From Dirofilaria immitis (Eukaryota > Nematoda > Chromadorea > Rhabditida > Onchocercidae): a stretch of DNA of 64,000 nucleotides. The stretch lies in assembly GCA_024305405.1 (NCBI GenBank), contig JAKNDB010000068.1, positions 5,881,501 to 5,945,500 of the forward strand, in the 5' to 3' direction. The notes below the pieces were generated by a model that searched no databases, was not told the DNA's origin, and saw nothing but the letters and a program-made list of their open reading frames with translations. Both the position numbers and the translations under genes were made by a program. Positions 38,101-50,300 of the stretch are shown piece after piece (position 1 is the first letter of the stretch; every line of letters begins with the position of its first letter).

Positions 38101-40330
38101 TCAAATGCTGATGTTATTAGCATCGTCAGGATCTCTTGGTATTAAGTGCATTACATCTTTAATGACACAAACATTAGATGGCTCGTCTGTCTTCGAAAAA
38201 ATCATACAAAGCTGCACGACAGTCAGTTAATCTTTTATTTAAATTTTAATGCGAACTATTTACTTTATGTTTCATTTCTTGTCGACATAAAATGTTAAAT
38301 TAAATACCTGGTTGTGACTGACATCAAGCTTCCGAAGTTTTTTCAATTTATACAAGCAATCCGGCATCTCAGGTAGATCATTGTGAGAAAAATCAACATC
38401 CTAAAAAAGCCAAGCACAGATTTCAATAAATAGAGCAAAAATACCAGGACTATCCTGATATTCAAGCTCGCACATATTTATTTACATTTTGCTGGTGAAA
38501 TCAATCCCCAAGGAGAATTCACAAAATTGGCTCTACATCCACTGCATTCAATCTATTATTTGTGTTATCCTAGCATATTTAATTACTGAAATGTACCTGT
38601 AAGTTATCCAAATCGTCCAACGTGAGAGGAATATTATCCAAAGTACGTGAAGTGTTGCTCATATGTAGCACACGTAAAGCTTTCATGCTGGAAAATCGTA
38701 TTCAATTATGAGTTCTAATATCTACAATTTAATATTTCTACAATAACTAACGTGATGGCAACCAAAATTATCACAGTCATCGACTATTATTTGATTAAAG
38801 GACTTTAAATGGTGCTGTGATTCAAATTAAGGAATAAGCACTCACTGAAGAGCAATGAAAAAGATTTAATTAGATTTTAGAAATTCCAGACATTTCCAAC
38901 AAAATAGGCAGGAAAAAAGTACCTGGGGAGCTGTTTCAGCTGAAAATGGTGCAACGGATTATTCGACAGTCGAAGGACTTGTAATGTCGTCAATCGACGT
39001 ATCTGAGGAGGAGCATTTCTAACTTGTTATTATTGAGATCCAGATATAAAAGATCGATTAAATTTGAAAATACCTGAAAATGCTAAGATATGAAATAGAA
39101 AAAGATGCATCATGTGACTAAAAATTTTCGTTCAGCCTAAGAAAAGTTTTTCTGCAATATAAATTTCTCTTTATTATATGAGGATTGAAATAATTTATTC
39201 TGCATTTAAAGAAAAAACTTACTGCATTTGGTATATTTTCGATGTTATTGTGACTTAAATTCAAAACAATGGCACATTTCGCGTATTCCAAATTCGGTGG
39301 CACTTCACGAAGCGTATTGTGACTGAAGTCTATTATTGTTAAATCCTTCATCCGAAATATATCTGTAGGGATACCCGATGTTTTGATCTGGAAATAATTA
39401 TCACATTTTTTAAATCACATAACCAAATAAATTTATTTGAATATTATATATTACTGATACTATCAATACTGTCCAAAGTAAGCTAAATGATAAATAAACG
39501 GAACGTCAAGAGTTATTTTCTCAACTATTTGTTGTCGTGTGTTTTATTTTCTCACTTGATTATGTCGCACGATAACAGAACGCAAGCGTGGTAAATCGGA
39601 AAGTTCTCCATGGACACTTGATAATGTATTACATGTCATTTGCAAATGCTCGAGGTTTGTTAATCGTGATAATTCATCTGGCACCTGCAAGACAATTTTC
39701 TCATTTCCAACAAAAATTACAAATTGTTCAAAATCAAAACCACCTTTTTTTCCTATCAGATTAAATTAAGACAATACTTCATAAAAAAATATACCCTTTC
39801 CAGGCAAGTATGATTCAATTTGAGCCACGTCATTTGAGTCATCTGTTCAACTTCCATTGGAAAACGATCACCCTAATGAATGAAAAAATACATACAAGAT
39901 ATAAAATTATTTGCAATGACAGTGCAAGACAATAAATAAATTAAAGTAGTTAATTCATCGATTTCACTCCTTTTAAAATGGAGGAAATACTAATAACTTT
40001 AAAATGCGAAAAAATATATTAAATTGAGAGTTGTTTTTCGTGGTCGAATTAAAGATAAACCAATAAACTAAAATAGTTTTAAAAGCAATGAATACATACA
40101 ATCTTTAATTATAAAAAGTTGTAAAATATGTGTCGCATTTTGAACAAAAATCTTTAAAAAAAAAAAAGAAATTGAATCACATATTAACTTTTCGATTGTT
40201 TTTATCAAATTGATTTCAAATTTTTCCAATATTATTTTGTTTATGAAACTGGAAAAGAAAATGAACAAACCGAGAAATCATTATATGAAAAATCGATTCC
40301 TTTCACAAACGGCAATACACCTGTAGACAT
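29164..40330 (-). CDS. fli-1: Flightless-I homologue (LRR + gelsolin repeats)
   Basis: 29 minus-strand exons: 40330-40271, 39872-39795, 39684-39556, 39387-39223, 39073-38923, 38687-38597, 38400-38308, 38015-37865, 37720-37528, 37081-36994, 36706-36561, 35288-35205, 34902-34724, 34295-34172, 33972-33841, 33714-33576, 33223-33097, 32926-32781, 32699-32599, 32266-32175, 32065-31978, 31878-31738, 31467-31268, 31027-30920, 30807-30666, 30339-30125, 29946-29743, 29530-29417, 29316-29164. Together they encode about 1,280 residues, the family's usual length. The start [20 protein letters not shown] matches the family. About 400 residues of leucine-rich repeats follow, then a linker with VMPPKP and YNIDFSL, then gelsolin repeats ([56 protein letters not shown]). 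The protein remodels actin and acts as a coregulator through its LRR. About nine single-base deletions interrupt the frame; no true stop is seen. Confidence 0.94.
37830..37880 (-). repeat. Duplicated exon end and splice donor in fli-1
   Basis: The 3' end of the fli-1 exon 38015-37865 together with its donor (CTTACTTTTAACG then GTTTTTTT) is followed at once by a second, nearly identical copy (CTTACTTTTGACG then GTTTTTTT). The upstream donor gives the correct in-phase join to 37720. Confidence 0.8.
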
Positions 40331-42609
40331 TTTCCTTCGTTTATTTTTCACTTTTGTTGTCTACATATAAATTATTAATTGCATCAATTACTTGTCATCA
40401 AGTAGCTTAAATAAACACGGCTAATAACTATTTGTCGTCGTGTATATATCTGTAAATGAAATGACATGAAATTATATGAAATTCATTTTTCAACCTATTT
40501 ATGGTTTAAACATTACAAATAGAGTTACGTAAATTGCAAATGATATAAAGTTGTAATATTGTTAAGATTAAATATTTAAATCGAACTCAAATAATTTCAC
40601 ATTCTTCATGCTTACATTATTGTTCATAAATATATCAAAATAGGTATGCATACGAATTAGTATGATAAATAAAAACATATGATGTCAACTGTCAACATCA
40701 AAATTCCATTCAATTTATCTGTTCAATGATTATTTTATGATAACCTATGCTATTTATATTCTCACTTTCACATTTGTACGTTAAAATGCCTACAATAATG
40801 TTGAATTTCACAATAATATACAGGAAAAATTAGCAATAATAAGAAGAAAAGAAAGTAATAATAGCAGATCAAAGGTAATACAAACTCAATGTCACCAATT
40901 AAGACTTGAAATATTCCCAACCTTCTACCATATCTCATCAAAGTTCTATAGTAGTCTATTATACATAAAACTTATATACATCCCCTAATTCTCTCTATCC
41001 TAGTTCAATCTCTTTCACTAATCGGTGTTTCATAATGTGAGCCATTTCGAGACGATGTATAGCGATGCACGTATTTTTCGTGACGTGAGGTAAAATTATA
41101 AATTTTATAACTTTTTTATAGAATATTTTAATTTACCAATAGAAGATTTATTTCATTGAATACTAAGTACAAAAAAATCTATGCAAATTATTGATTTAAT
41201 TAATTATATCATTTTTGATTAAGCAAATTATATTATCAGTTTCTCTATTTTATTTTGTACTTTCACATAAAGTTTGCTATTTTCACGCATAATCTGATAT
41301 TATAAATTAATATCTACCTGTTTTTAACACATTATTTTCAGTTGATAGATGTCAAATGCAAATTATTCATTCCTATCGATAAGAAGTTATGACTGATAAG
41401 CATACGGAAGATAATGTTATGAAGTATTTACAGACAAATAATGATATTGCAATTTGCTGATAAAATGCATCGATAAAAAACAAACAATCCAATTCAATAC
41501 ATCATTAATAAAGTAATATTTCTTATTAATTATCACAATACAATCCGAAAATTGGATGAAAATATGAGGAACGATTTACTTCCTATATATATATATATTT
41601 TAAAAAAAACTTTTCTAAAAATTTGTCGACAAATTAATTTTCAAATCTAAATAATTAGTCATTAGAGAATTTTAACGATGAAATTCGTAATGAAATCTTA
41701 CAACATGACATGTGTGCAAACTTCATTAATCAGTCTATGAGCTATTTAAAAGCAATTTTTAAAATCATCCTTCCGTATACATATATCTGACTAATATTGA
41801 TTATTGCTTAGTTGATAATCAAAATTATAATTTAAATACCACCAAGTTTAATTCTTTCTATTTTTTTATTTATTTAAAATTTTTTATTTAAAAAAGAAAG
41901 AAAGTTTTTCGCCATTATCCATTTATAAATCATTTAGATTTCTCATATATCTATTTATTAGAAATTAAACAGTCATAATGATATAATGATAAAAATCAAT
42001 AAAATATTACTACATTGCAAAAAATTAATCAAAATATTGACAAAAATCATAAAGTATTGAATGAAACTAATTAAATGATCATTAATCAATGAATTCAGTA
42101 ACCAATCATAAATTATAGAGGTGAATGTTATTGAAATGATTGGTAGTATAAATTTCTTTCTAATATATTGAAGTAAATGTCAAGTATTTTTGAGAAAATT
42201 TTTAGGCATGATAAAAATATGCAAAGATATGAATGATAACTTTATATGATATATTCTGAGATATCAACACATTTTATAAACAATTTAAATTCAAGCTACA
42301 AATTATTCCGTTTTATAAATTAGATTGAAATTATATGAATCAATATAAGAAGACGTATGTTAATCTCTGATTTCATCAATTTGAAAAACAAAAAAGATAG
42401 TATTGGCTTAAAATCACATTGTTAATAATAAAAATTTTGGGCAAAAAAAAGTATTTTCTACAACCTTTTAATTTATTATATACTACACTTGCTTACTATG
42501 AATCTCTCTGATCATGTGATTTTCAATTTTATATTCAGCACTTCTTCACTTCTCGCAATTTCTTTTTCGTTCTTAAATTTTTGTTAGTTTACGTCAAACC
42601 CGACATTTC

Positions 42610-42617
42610 TGACGTCA
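42610..42617. promoter_or_regulatory. Perfect CRE palindrome TGACGTCA
   Basis: The octamer TGACGTCA is the full CREB/ATF site. A related TTACGTCA lies about 20 bases upstream (42588-42595). The motif is known to bind bZIP factors; its use here is inference, and it is about 2.3 kb from the fli-1 start. Confidence 0.35.
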
Positions 42618-44040
42618 TAAAAATTTGATTGCTTTCAAACATCAGCATCATTTATCATATCATTTAGAGTATTGAATCCACTATACGTATCAAAATCTTT
42701 TCAAGATTTTATTAATTTTAAAAACATTTATTAATTTGCAATTAGATGTGATTATTTTTTATGCCAATTTGATTGAATACTATATTTATATAATCAGATT
42801 ATAATAAAACTTTGAAAAATGATATTGTTTTTGCATGTAGAATATGCTAATAATGTTATATATCAGATTTCAATTGAACAATTAAAATCGTTTAAAATTA
42901 ATTATTTCTAATCTTATTTATAATCCCGTTGATTATAGTCAAATAATTAAAATTCCTTAAAATTAATATTTTATAGAATCAATCTTTTAGCATGAGTTTC
43001 TTTAAAGACTAATCCTAAATTTATTTACAACTTATTCAAACTTAATATTTTTGGCAATATGTTTGGTGATTTAATATTTATGGTATATTAATGAAACATA
43101 AATATAATTAAATATGATAACAAATAGGCAGTCAATAATAATTATCACTGATAATCATCCTAATTTATCTATGTGATATGAATCATTCTTGCAACAAAAT
43201 TTTTTTAAAAATTGCAAAATTGTAGAAAAACAAAAAATCTGAAATATATATAAGTTTATATATTCAACATGGAATAAATTTTTAGAAAAAGAATTCAATG
43301 CTAGAATTTAAAAAATATTTTTAAAATGCATATCCAACTATTGATCATTGAAGTTTGATCTTTTTATTTAATGTTTTACATATCAAAAATAACGTTCAGC
43401 TTATTTAATTAATGATACATTGATTAATTTATTTTATCAGAGTATTTTCACAAATATCTTTTCGCAGTCAATAATCAATGAAAAATAATTGAGATAATTG
43501 TACATAATATTTGTAAATGATTGATTGTTCGAATCGTATTTTAAAATGTACTAAAAAGTTAACTAATTCAAAAAATATCCGGAATGAAAAAATAATATGA
43601 ATAAGCATTGTCATCACTTAGGGAATTATAATTTAGAAAGTCATTTTCAAACTATTTTCTTAATTTTAAACCCATAGATGAATATGTTTTGAAATAATAT
43701 CTATTTCATATTGCATATATCACATAAAATTATGTAATGAGTTCGACGTTGGAAGGTAACAAAAAATATTTATCTGAATATGTCGCTAATTTAATTAAAA
43801 AAGAAAGAAACAAATTGGAATAAATTACGTGGAAAAAAGTGCAAACTACAATTTTCGTATTTTTCAGAATTATAATATTATTTCATTTAAAGGAATTGCT
43901 ATGCTGTTCCAAAGCTATCAGGCAAACTTATTTCAAAAAGTAAATTAATTAATTAAAGCCATTAGTAGTTTTCACTCTTTTTCTAAACTATTTCATTTTA
44001 AAAATCAATGAATAATATATTATTTAGGTGTTAAAATTAT

Positions 44041-44160
44041 TCCCCAAGAATGACCAAAAACTAATTCTCAAAAATGAACAAAAATCTTTTCTCAAGGATG
44101 AATGGAAATTTATTTCCTCGAGAATGAACAGAAGAAATTGTGGTTCAAAAATGAACTGCC
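44041..44160. repeat. Degenerate tandem repeat, about 25-bp unit, five copies
   Basis: Units related to ctcaaaaatgaacaaaaat recur about every 24-26 bases with many substitutions. The overlapping reading frame (repeated Lys/Asn/Glu) is a product of the repeat, not a gene. Confidence 0.65.
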
Positions 44161-46666
44161 AGAAATTTTGTCGTTCAATTTATATAGTTGAAGGGTTTCA
44201 AGAAAGAAAAAAAAACGAAGGAAAATATGAAATTCAGTGAAACTATCAAGTCGTAAGATAAAGAAAGCTTTTGTTTGGTTTAAACAAATTTTGCTATTTC
44301 TAATTTTCATTAGTTTCTTCTCCCAACTCATTCATCTTCGAGAATTTCTTTTTTTTCATCTTCATTTAAATGACTTTTGTTTTGTTTCCTCTGTAACGAA
44401 TCTCAAATATTCTATGCCACCGATGAAATGCTTCCTTACTTTTTTCTAATTCAGAAAAAATTGTGCAAATATTTTTATAAACTTTATGCGTTTATTTATG
44501 TTTGTTATTGGTATATAACTCTGATAATAATTGTTTTTACTTAAATCAAAATAATTTTAAAATTTTAATAAAAACTATTGCATATCATATGATGCAGAAA
44601 AAATAATTTATGTGATCTTGTTTGGTAGTAGCATAAATTAAATGTTAAATTAGATTTTTAGATGATATAGTTGTAGTATATACCGATTTTCCGTATATTC
44701 TATTCAATGCTTTTAATTGTTTACTTGAATTGTTTCGTAGTTTCTATTAGGATAATAATCAATTAATTAATCATTATTTGAAATATTTATTTGAAAAATC
44801 ATGAAATCCGGATATCTTAATTAAATCAATCAATATATTCAAATTTATCATCATAATACTATTAATAAAGATAGAACAAATCACATGTGGTTCATACAAC
44901 AGTATTAAATTTAAATATTATCACTTGATTATTAAATGCTGGCTTTAAAATTTAATTAGGCTTGTTAAATATTTCTAGTTAAAGATTTCTTCTTCGACGC
45001 TTAATTAGAAAGGAAATGGAAAAAAGGAGAAGAAAAACAGAAATATGAGTAAAGAGGGAAAGAATTATATAATTAGCAGTATTATTGGCCAGAAATAAAC
45101 AATTTCAAAAAGTGACCTCAAGATCATTGATCTTACTAAAACTATCATTAGAGAATTATCATATCTTTGATAGCAAATTTTATAAATACAAATGAAAAAT
45201 ATTATAAATTAAGATTAAAATTATTAAAAAACGAATTGCATAGAATTCCTGAAGAGAAATGATAAAAATAAATATTTTTTTCAGATCGATAATACGTCAT
45301 TGCTAGTAGATTGATGCTTTATTATTATTGATAATTTCATAATTTCAATCAAGAAAAATTCCGCTGATTTTCATACTTTCCTAAGCTCAATAATAATAGT
45401 CTGAAGGAAGAACTCCTATCGCTAAGTTTTAAATTGTTCAGGAAAAACAAGCTGATTTATTTTCGGAAGCTGGTTTTAATTTTTTTCGTTGCATACGTTC
45501 ATCAATCATTCACAGTTCTATGAATGATTTATTTGTGAAAAAGAAATTTCTCATTCTTTAAAATTAGGATGTACTACGTGTAAAATTTACGTAGATGGTC
45601 TTATTTTTGGAAATCTTAAAATACATTTTGTAATCACGTTATACAGTAATAGTATCCTATCATGCTTCTTTAAACTGAGCGTGGCAAGTCCTTTCGTGGT
45701 AAAATATCATTGATAAATACGAAAACATGAAATAGTTCAAAGCCAATGCCGAAATTTTTTATATAATTTCACGCAAAAGTAAAATCTTACAGATCATGTA
45801 GTAATAGTTCGAATGTCTTCAACATTATATCGCATTTCAACTTATCATTTTTCTTTTTATTAACTACAATATATAAAAATATATATTGATAAACTACATT
45901 AATATATACGATTGCTCATTATTATCTATCCTAATTAGCTCGTTTTAACGAAAAAAAATTTGACATTCCCATGAAAGTTATGCCATGAATAAAAGTATAA
46001 GCAAATTTTGGCGATACTAGTAAGTTTTTTTGTAAAATGTTCCACTCAATATTGTTAATTACTACGAAAAGTTCAATAACAGAAAAAGATTAAGAAAAAC
46101 AAGCCTCTTTCTCAGGAATTTCCAGATAATGAATCGACAAAAGTTAATCCGTGATTATTATCAAGAATTCAATCAGATAATTCAAGCAATCGAACAATTG
46201 ATTAATTTACATGGTGAATCATCGATCACTTATGAATAAAGCTGTCTGACTGATACAATTTTACACAACATTAATATTAAATGATTCGGATCTGTTAGCA
46301 TCGAACATTTGCATACAATTAAGTTCATTAACAAATCTTCACCGTTGAAAGTGGAATTCCACCAACCTAATTATTTCTTTGGTAAGTAAGTAAATGCAAA
46401 TTTTATGATAGTTTCTCGAATAGCATGTAACATTCGACGAGCAAAAAACTATGCATAATAAATCAAAGTAAATTAAACTCAATTTTCATTTTCGAGTTAC
46501 GTGGAATAGTTAATTGCATAGTGTGGGAGCAGGATTTTAATGGGCCAATGTAGTCAGATGTGCCGAATAGATGGGGAATAGCTGACAGGTGTTTTCGGCT
46601 ATGGTTAAATGGTGCTTTGGTCCGCAAGTTGTGATTTGGGGGTTGTTAGGGGCTAAGGTGATTGAT

Positions 46667-46910
46667 TGGTCATTAGAAAACTGAGGTACTGACTTACGGG
46701 TGGTTGAGAAACTGAATGCCAGTTGAACGGTTGTTAAAGAATTGATATTAATTTAGGTTATTGGAAAACAGAAATGTTAGCCTGATAAGTTATTAAAAAA
46801 TTGAGCCCCTAATCTTATAGTCATTGCAAACTGAGGTGTTGATTTCTCAGGTCAAGAAACTGAGGGCTAATATACGATTCGTTACAAGACTGAAATACTA
46901 ATATGATAGA
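46667..46910. repeat. Degenerate tandem repeat, about 31-bp unit, about eight copies
   Basis: Units of the form ggttattagaaaactgaggt followed by about 10 variable bases repeat across the region, with heavy divergence. They follow a G-rich stretch about 500 bases before the nxf-1 start. Confidence 0.65.
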
Positions 46911-47376
46911 TTAAATATCCTTGATACACTTTGCTTGAAATAAAAAAGTAAGAGTTGAAGATTAAAAAAGATAAGAAAATAATAATATTGCTTTGAAGAA
47001 AAATGAATATACGATATGAATTGCTTCTGTAAACATTTTTGCATCCTTTAAAAATGCAAAAACGAAAAAATATGCAAATTGATAGTAATAGTATTTTCTA
47101 TTCTTACAAGAAGTTTTAAAATACATGCTTAATTTTTCACAATTTAATCTTGAAGAAAGAGATGTCATGCAAATAAGAAATTTAGTACAACCACAATTTT
47201 TACGCGGATTGTCCTGGGTGAATTTATGAGCATAAAGCATGTCTGATAGTTAACTCACTTCTTTGTGTAATCCGTATTTGCTTTCCGGAATCAGAATTGA
47301 TTACTTGATGTTTCGTATGATTTTAATGGATTTTCATTTTCTGCTTAACTGAATCGTTTTCACTTCATATAGCAGT

Positions 47377-50300
47377 ATGAGTCGGCGAAGCGGCCATCAA
47401 AAATGGGATGCCAAAAAATAACAATGAAAAAGCTTATCTATTATGACAGCGATTTAGCACCGAGATTTGATGATGACGATGATGATGGAAAAGTGAGTTT
47501 GTTTTCAGGTTCATACATGATATCAAAGTTGTTAATTAAAATATCGTCTTTTAAAAGATCTGTGCAGCGTTTTCATATGTTTATGATCACTATTTCTTTC
47601 ATTTAGGAACTTGATCCACGTCTCATCAGACTGCAAGGACGAAACATTGGTGGCGGGTATGGACGAGGTGGAAGAGGTCCAGGAAAGGTTTGATTCTAAA
47701 TTATTCCGAATTTTTGCTAGTTTTTTTTCTTAGCTGGGAATCTCTTTTGAAAACGAAGTGGATTGGAATTTTGACTGACTGTTGCCATGAATTTTTCAGG
47801 TGGTGGAAGAGATCGTGTGTCGTTAAAAGTTCATCTTGATAATAGACGTGATCGGCAGTTACAACGTGGTGCCGGTGGTAGTGCAACCACTACTGCAGTT
47901 GTTATGAACCAGATTAAGGTATATATTTCGTGAGTAATTTGTATTTTAAAATTTTAAGATTAGAAAGCATTTGCGACTTTGACGGTTTTTTCAGGTTGTA
48001 AGAGGTGCTGCAATTGGAAAGGATTTTATTATGCGATCAATTGGACAATATATTGACGATGTAAAACCTTTATTGTTCAGAGTGGATCGGGGCGACATAA
48101 CATTTTTTGTTGAGGATGATGACGTAAGTGAAATCATTTATTTCTGCTTTCTTAATTGGCTTTTGTTGATTCATGATTTTGTTATTCATTTAATATTTTT
48201 GCTAACTAAAATCTGAGCTTAAATTTTTTCTTCACGATAGTATTGCGATATATATATTAGATTTTATTTTGATTTACTATAATTTATCTTAGAGGTGCTC
48301 TTTTCCGCTACAGAAATTGATAATTTTGACTTCTTTTTTAACTAATAAACACCGCATGGTTTTAGTTTAAAGACTTTAAGTCTCTGTTTTGTTGTGAGAT
48401 TTTAATCAGTAATATATTATTCAGACAGCTGCGGCGATTCATGCAATATCAAGACGTGTCCGAGATCCAAATACAAATGCGCCAATTACTTTTCTGTTAT
48501 CACGGGTATCAGCGGGTTTTGCAACAATATCAATGAATGAAAGAGATTTAATTGCGGTTCGTGTTATATCGTTAGTGATTATCAAATAATTTAAATGGAG
48601 AAATTCTGGGATTTCCAATCTTTATTCTTAATTGTAATTTCGAAAATGTGAGGAAAAATTACAAATAATATACATCATTTCAGGAGTGTTTGAAGAAACG
48701 TTATAATGCAGAAACACATGCACTTGATTTGAGTGAGTTCGGTTTGGATGAATGTAAGTTTGATATTTATTCTTTTCTCGCTTAATTGCTTTCGGAAGGG
48801 CAATGCATGCTTGATAAACTGTGATTAATTTGGTTTCATTCATCAATTAGTTCTTTCCTTAAATTAATATATTTCATTTCTGCTGAGTTTATACAGAAAT
48901 AAGTGAAATGGGTTTGAATGAGCTAATATAATTCCTTATTGAATTTTTCATTTCTTTAACGATTTATTTGCACTTTGGTTTTCAAAAATGACAGTTATTT
49001 CTTCGATTGATTTAATAATATAAATTCGACTGAATTAATAATCTATTATCAGAGAGAATAAAATTTATTGATGGTAAGGATGTAATAGATAACTCGTGAA
49101 GTGTTTTCCAGGATATCAAAAGGCATTAAATCAAAAGTCCGTATATTTATTAGACATCCTAGGGAAATATGGTTCAAGTTTTATTTTTTCATTTTTAAAT
49201 AACTTCATTATTATGAATATTACAGTGTTCCGTTCGAGAAGTTTGCATCTTTCCTTAACTCGTAACAATATTATGATGGCAGTTGTTGATTTGATCGATC
49301 AACATTATGGAAATGTAATAGCTTTGAGCATGAAGGTTGTTTTTTAACTTCTGATATTTATATATTTTTGCCAAAAAGAGCTTCTTGAAAATTGGATGAA
49401 TACTCATAGAAGTTTAGCAACAGTAGAAGTTAAGCAGCGCAAAAAATCGCAATTCCTAAATCATTTTGTGAAAGATTAAACGTTTTTAGCAAGTTTAATA
49501 ATGGGAGAGAAGGATAAATCGGAAGCGATTAGCTTTTCTGGTTAAAACAAAAAGATTTTTGTGGCATACAAATTTCATTTCATTTTCAGGGAAATCGTCT
49601 TCGCTTCTTAGATTTCTTTGCATGTCTTCTTTATCGCATCAAAAATGTAAAAATGTTGGATTTATCGGCTAATCAGGTATCTAATATTTTGTTTAGTTTT
49701 TTTCTTCTCTTCGCTTTTTGGATAATTCATCAGAAATCTTTACTAGCAAATGATCTTAATATTTGAGTTGCAGTCACTTTTTGTTTGTCAAGCATAAATT
49801 TGCTTAAATATTTGATGTAGTGCAGCCATGTAAAAGCAATTTAATATTATTTTTATGTGGTGAAATAAAAATCAGTTTCATGCTGACTTAGATTGACAAG
49901 GAATCGGAATTGGAGAAGCTGAAAGGATGGCCAGTCGAGACATTGTTTTTGAAAACAATCCTTTGTGTGGTTCATATTCAGCAGCAGAAGTTTATTTAAG
50001 GTTAGTTGTTTCTTACTCTAAGTTTTTCTTTTTATTCTTAGTTGTGCTTCAAGCAGTTGTAAATACGGTGGTCATATTGATAGCGTTAGATTCCGATGAA
50101 ATGAGGGTTATTTCATTCATCAGAATTCATCCCTTATAAATTTTTTTGCTCTCATGTTGCATTTCATATATGGTGAATGGACATTTATTATACATATGCA
50201 TACATTACATAATATAAGAATATTCTCTCGATTACAGCGCTATTCATCGTGTCTTCCCGAAAGTGACTATGCTGGTGAATTTTTTTTGTCATGAAGAATC

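Larger units (their letters stand above)
40331..47376. other. 7 kb divergent intergenic region (fli-1 / nxf-1)
   Basis: The two flanking genes point away from each other. I read no conserved exon in between. The stretch at 40980-41090 has higher GC and a gtgacgtgag motif about 700 bases from the fli-1 start, so it could be promoter sequence. Tandem repeats at 44041 and 46667 and a CRE at 42610 are listed separately. The stretch 46500-46690 is unusually G-rich on the plus strand. Confidence 0.45.

Noticed and set aside
29164..40330. fli-1 as a pseudogene
   Set aside because: All about nine lesions are single missing bases. Splice sites, length and domains are intact, no real nonsense change is present, and neighbouring genes show the same lesion type.
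44028..44449. Overlapping frames on both strands that look like a small gene
   Set aside because: They come from a degenerate 25-bp tandem repeat and flanking AT-rich DNA; the protein is a repeated Lys/Asn/Glu pattern.
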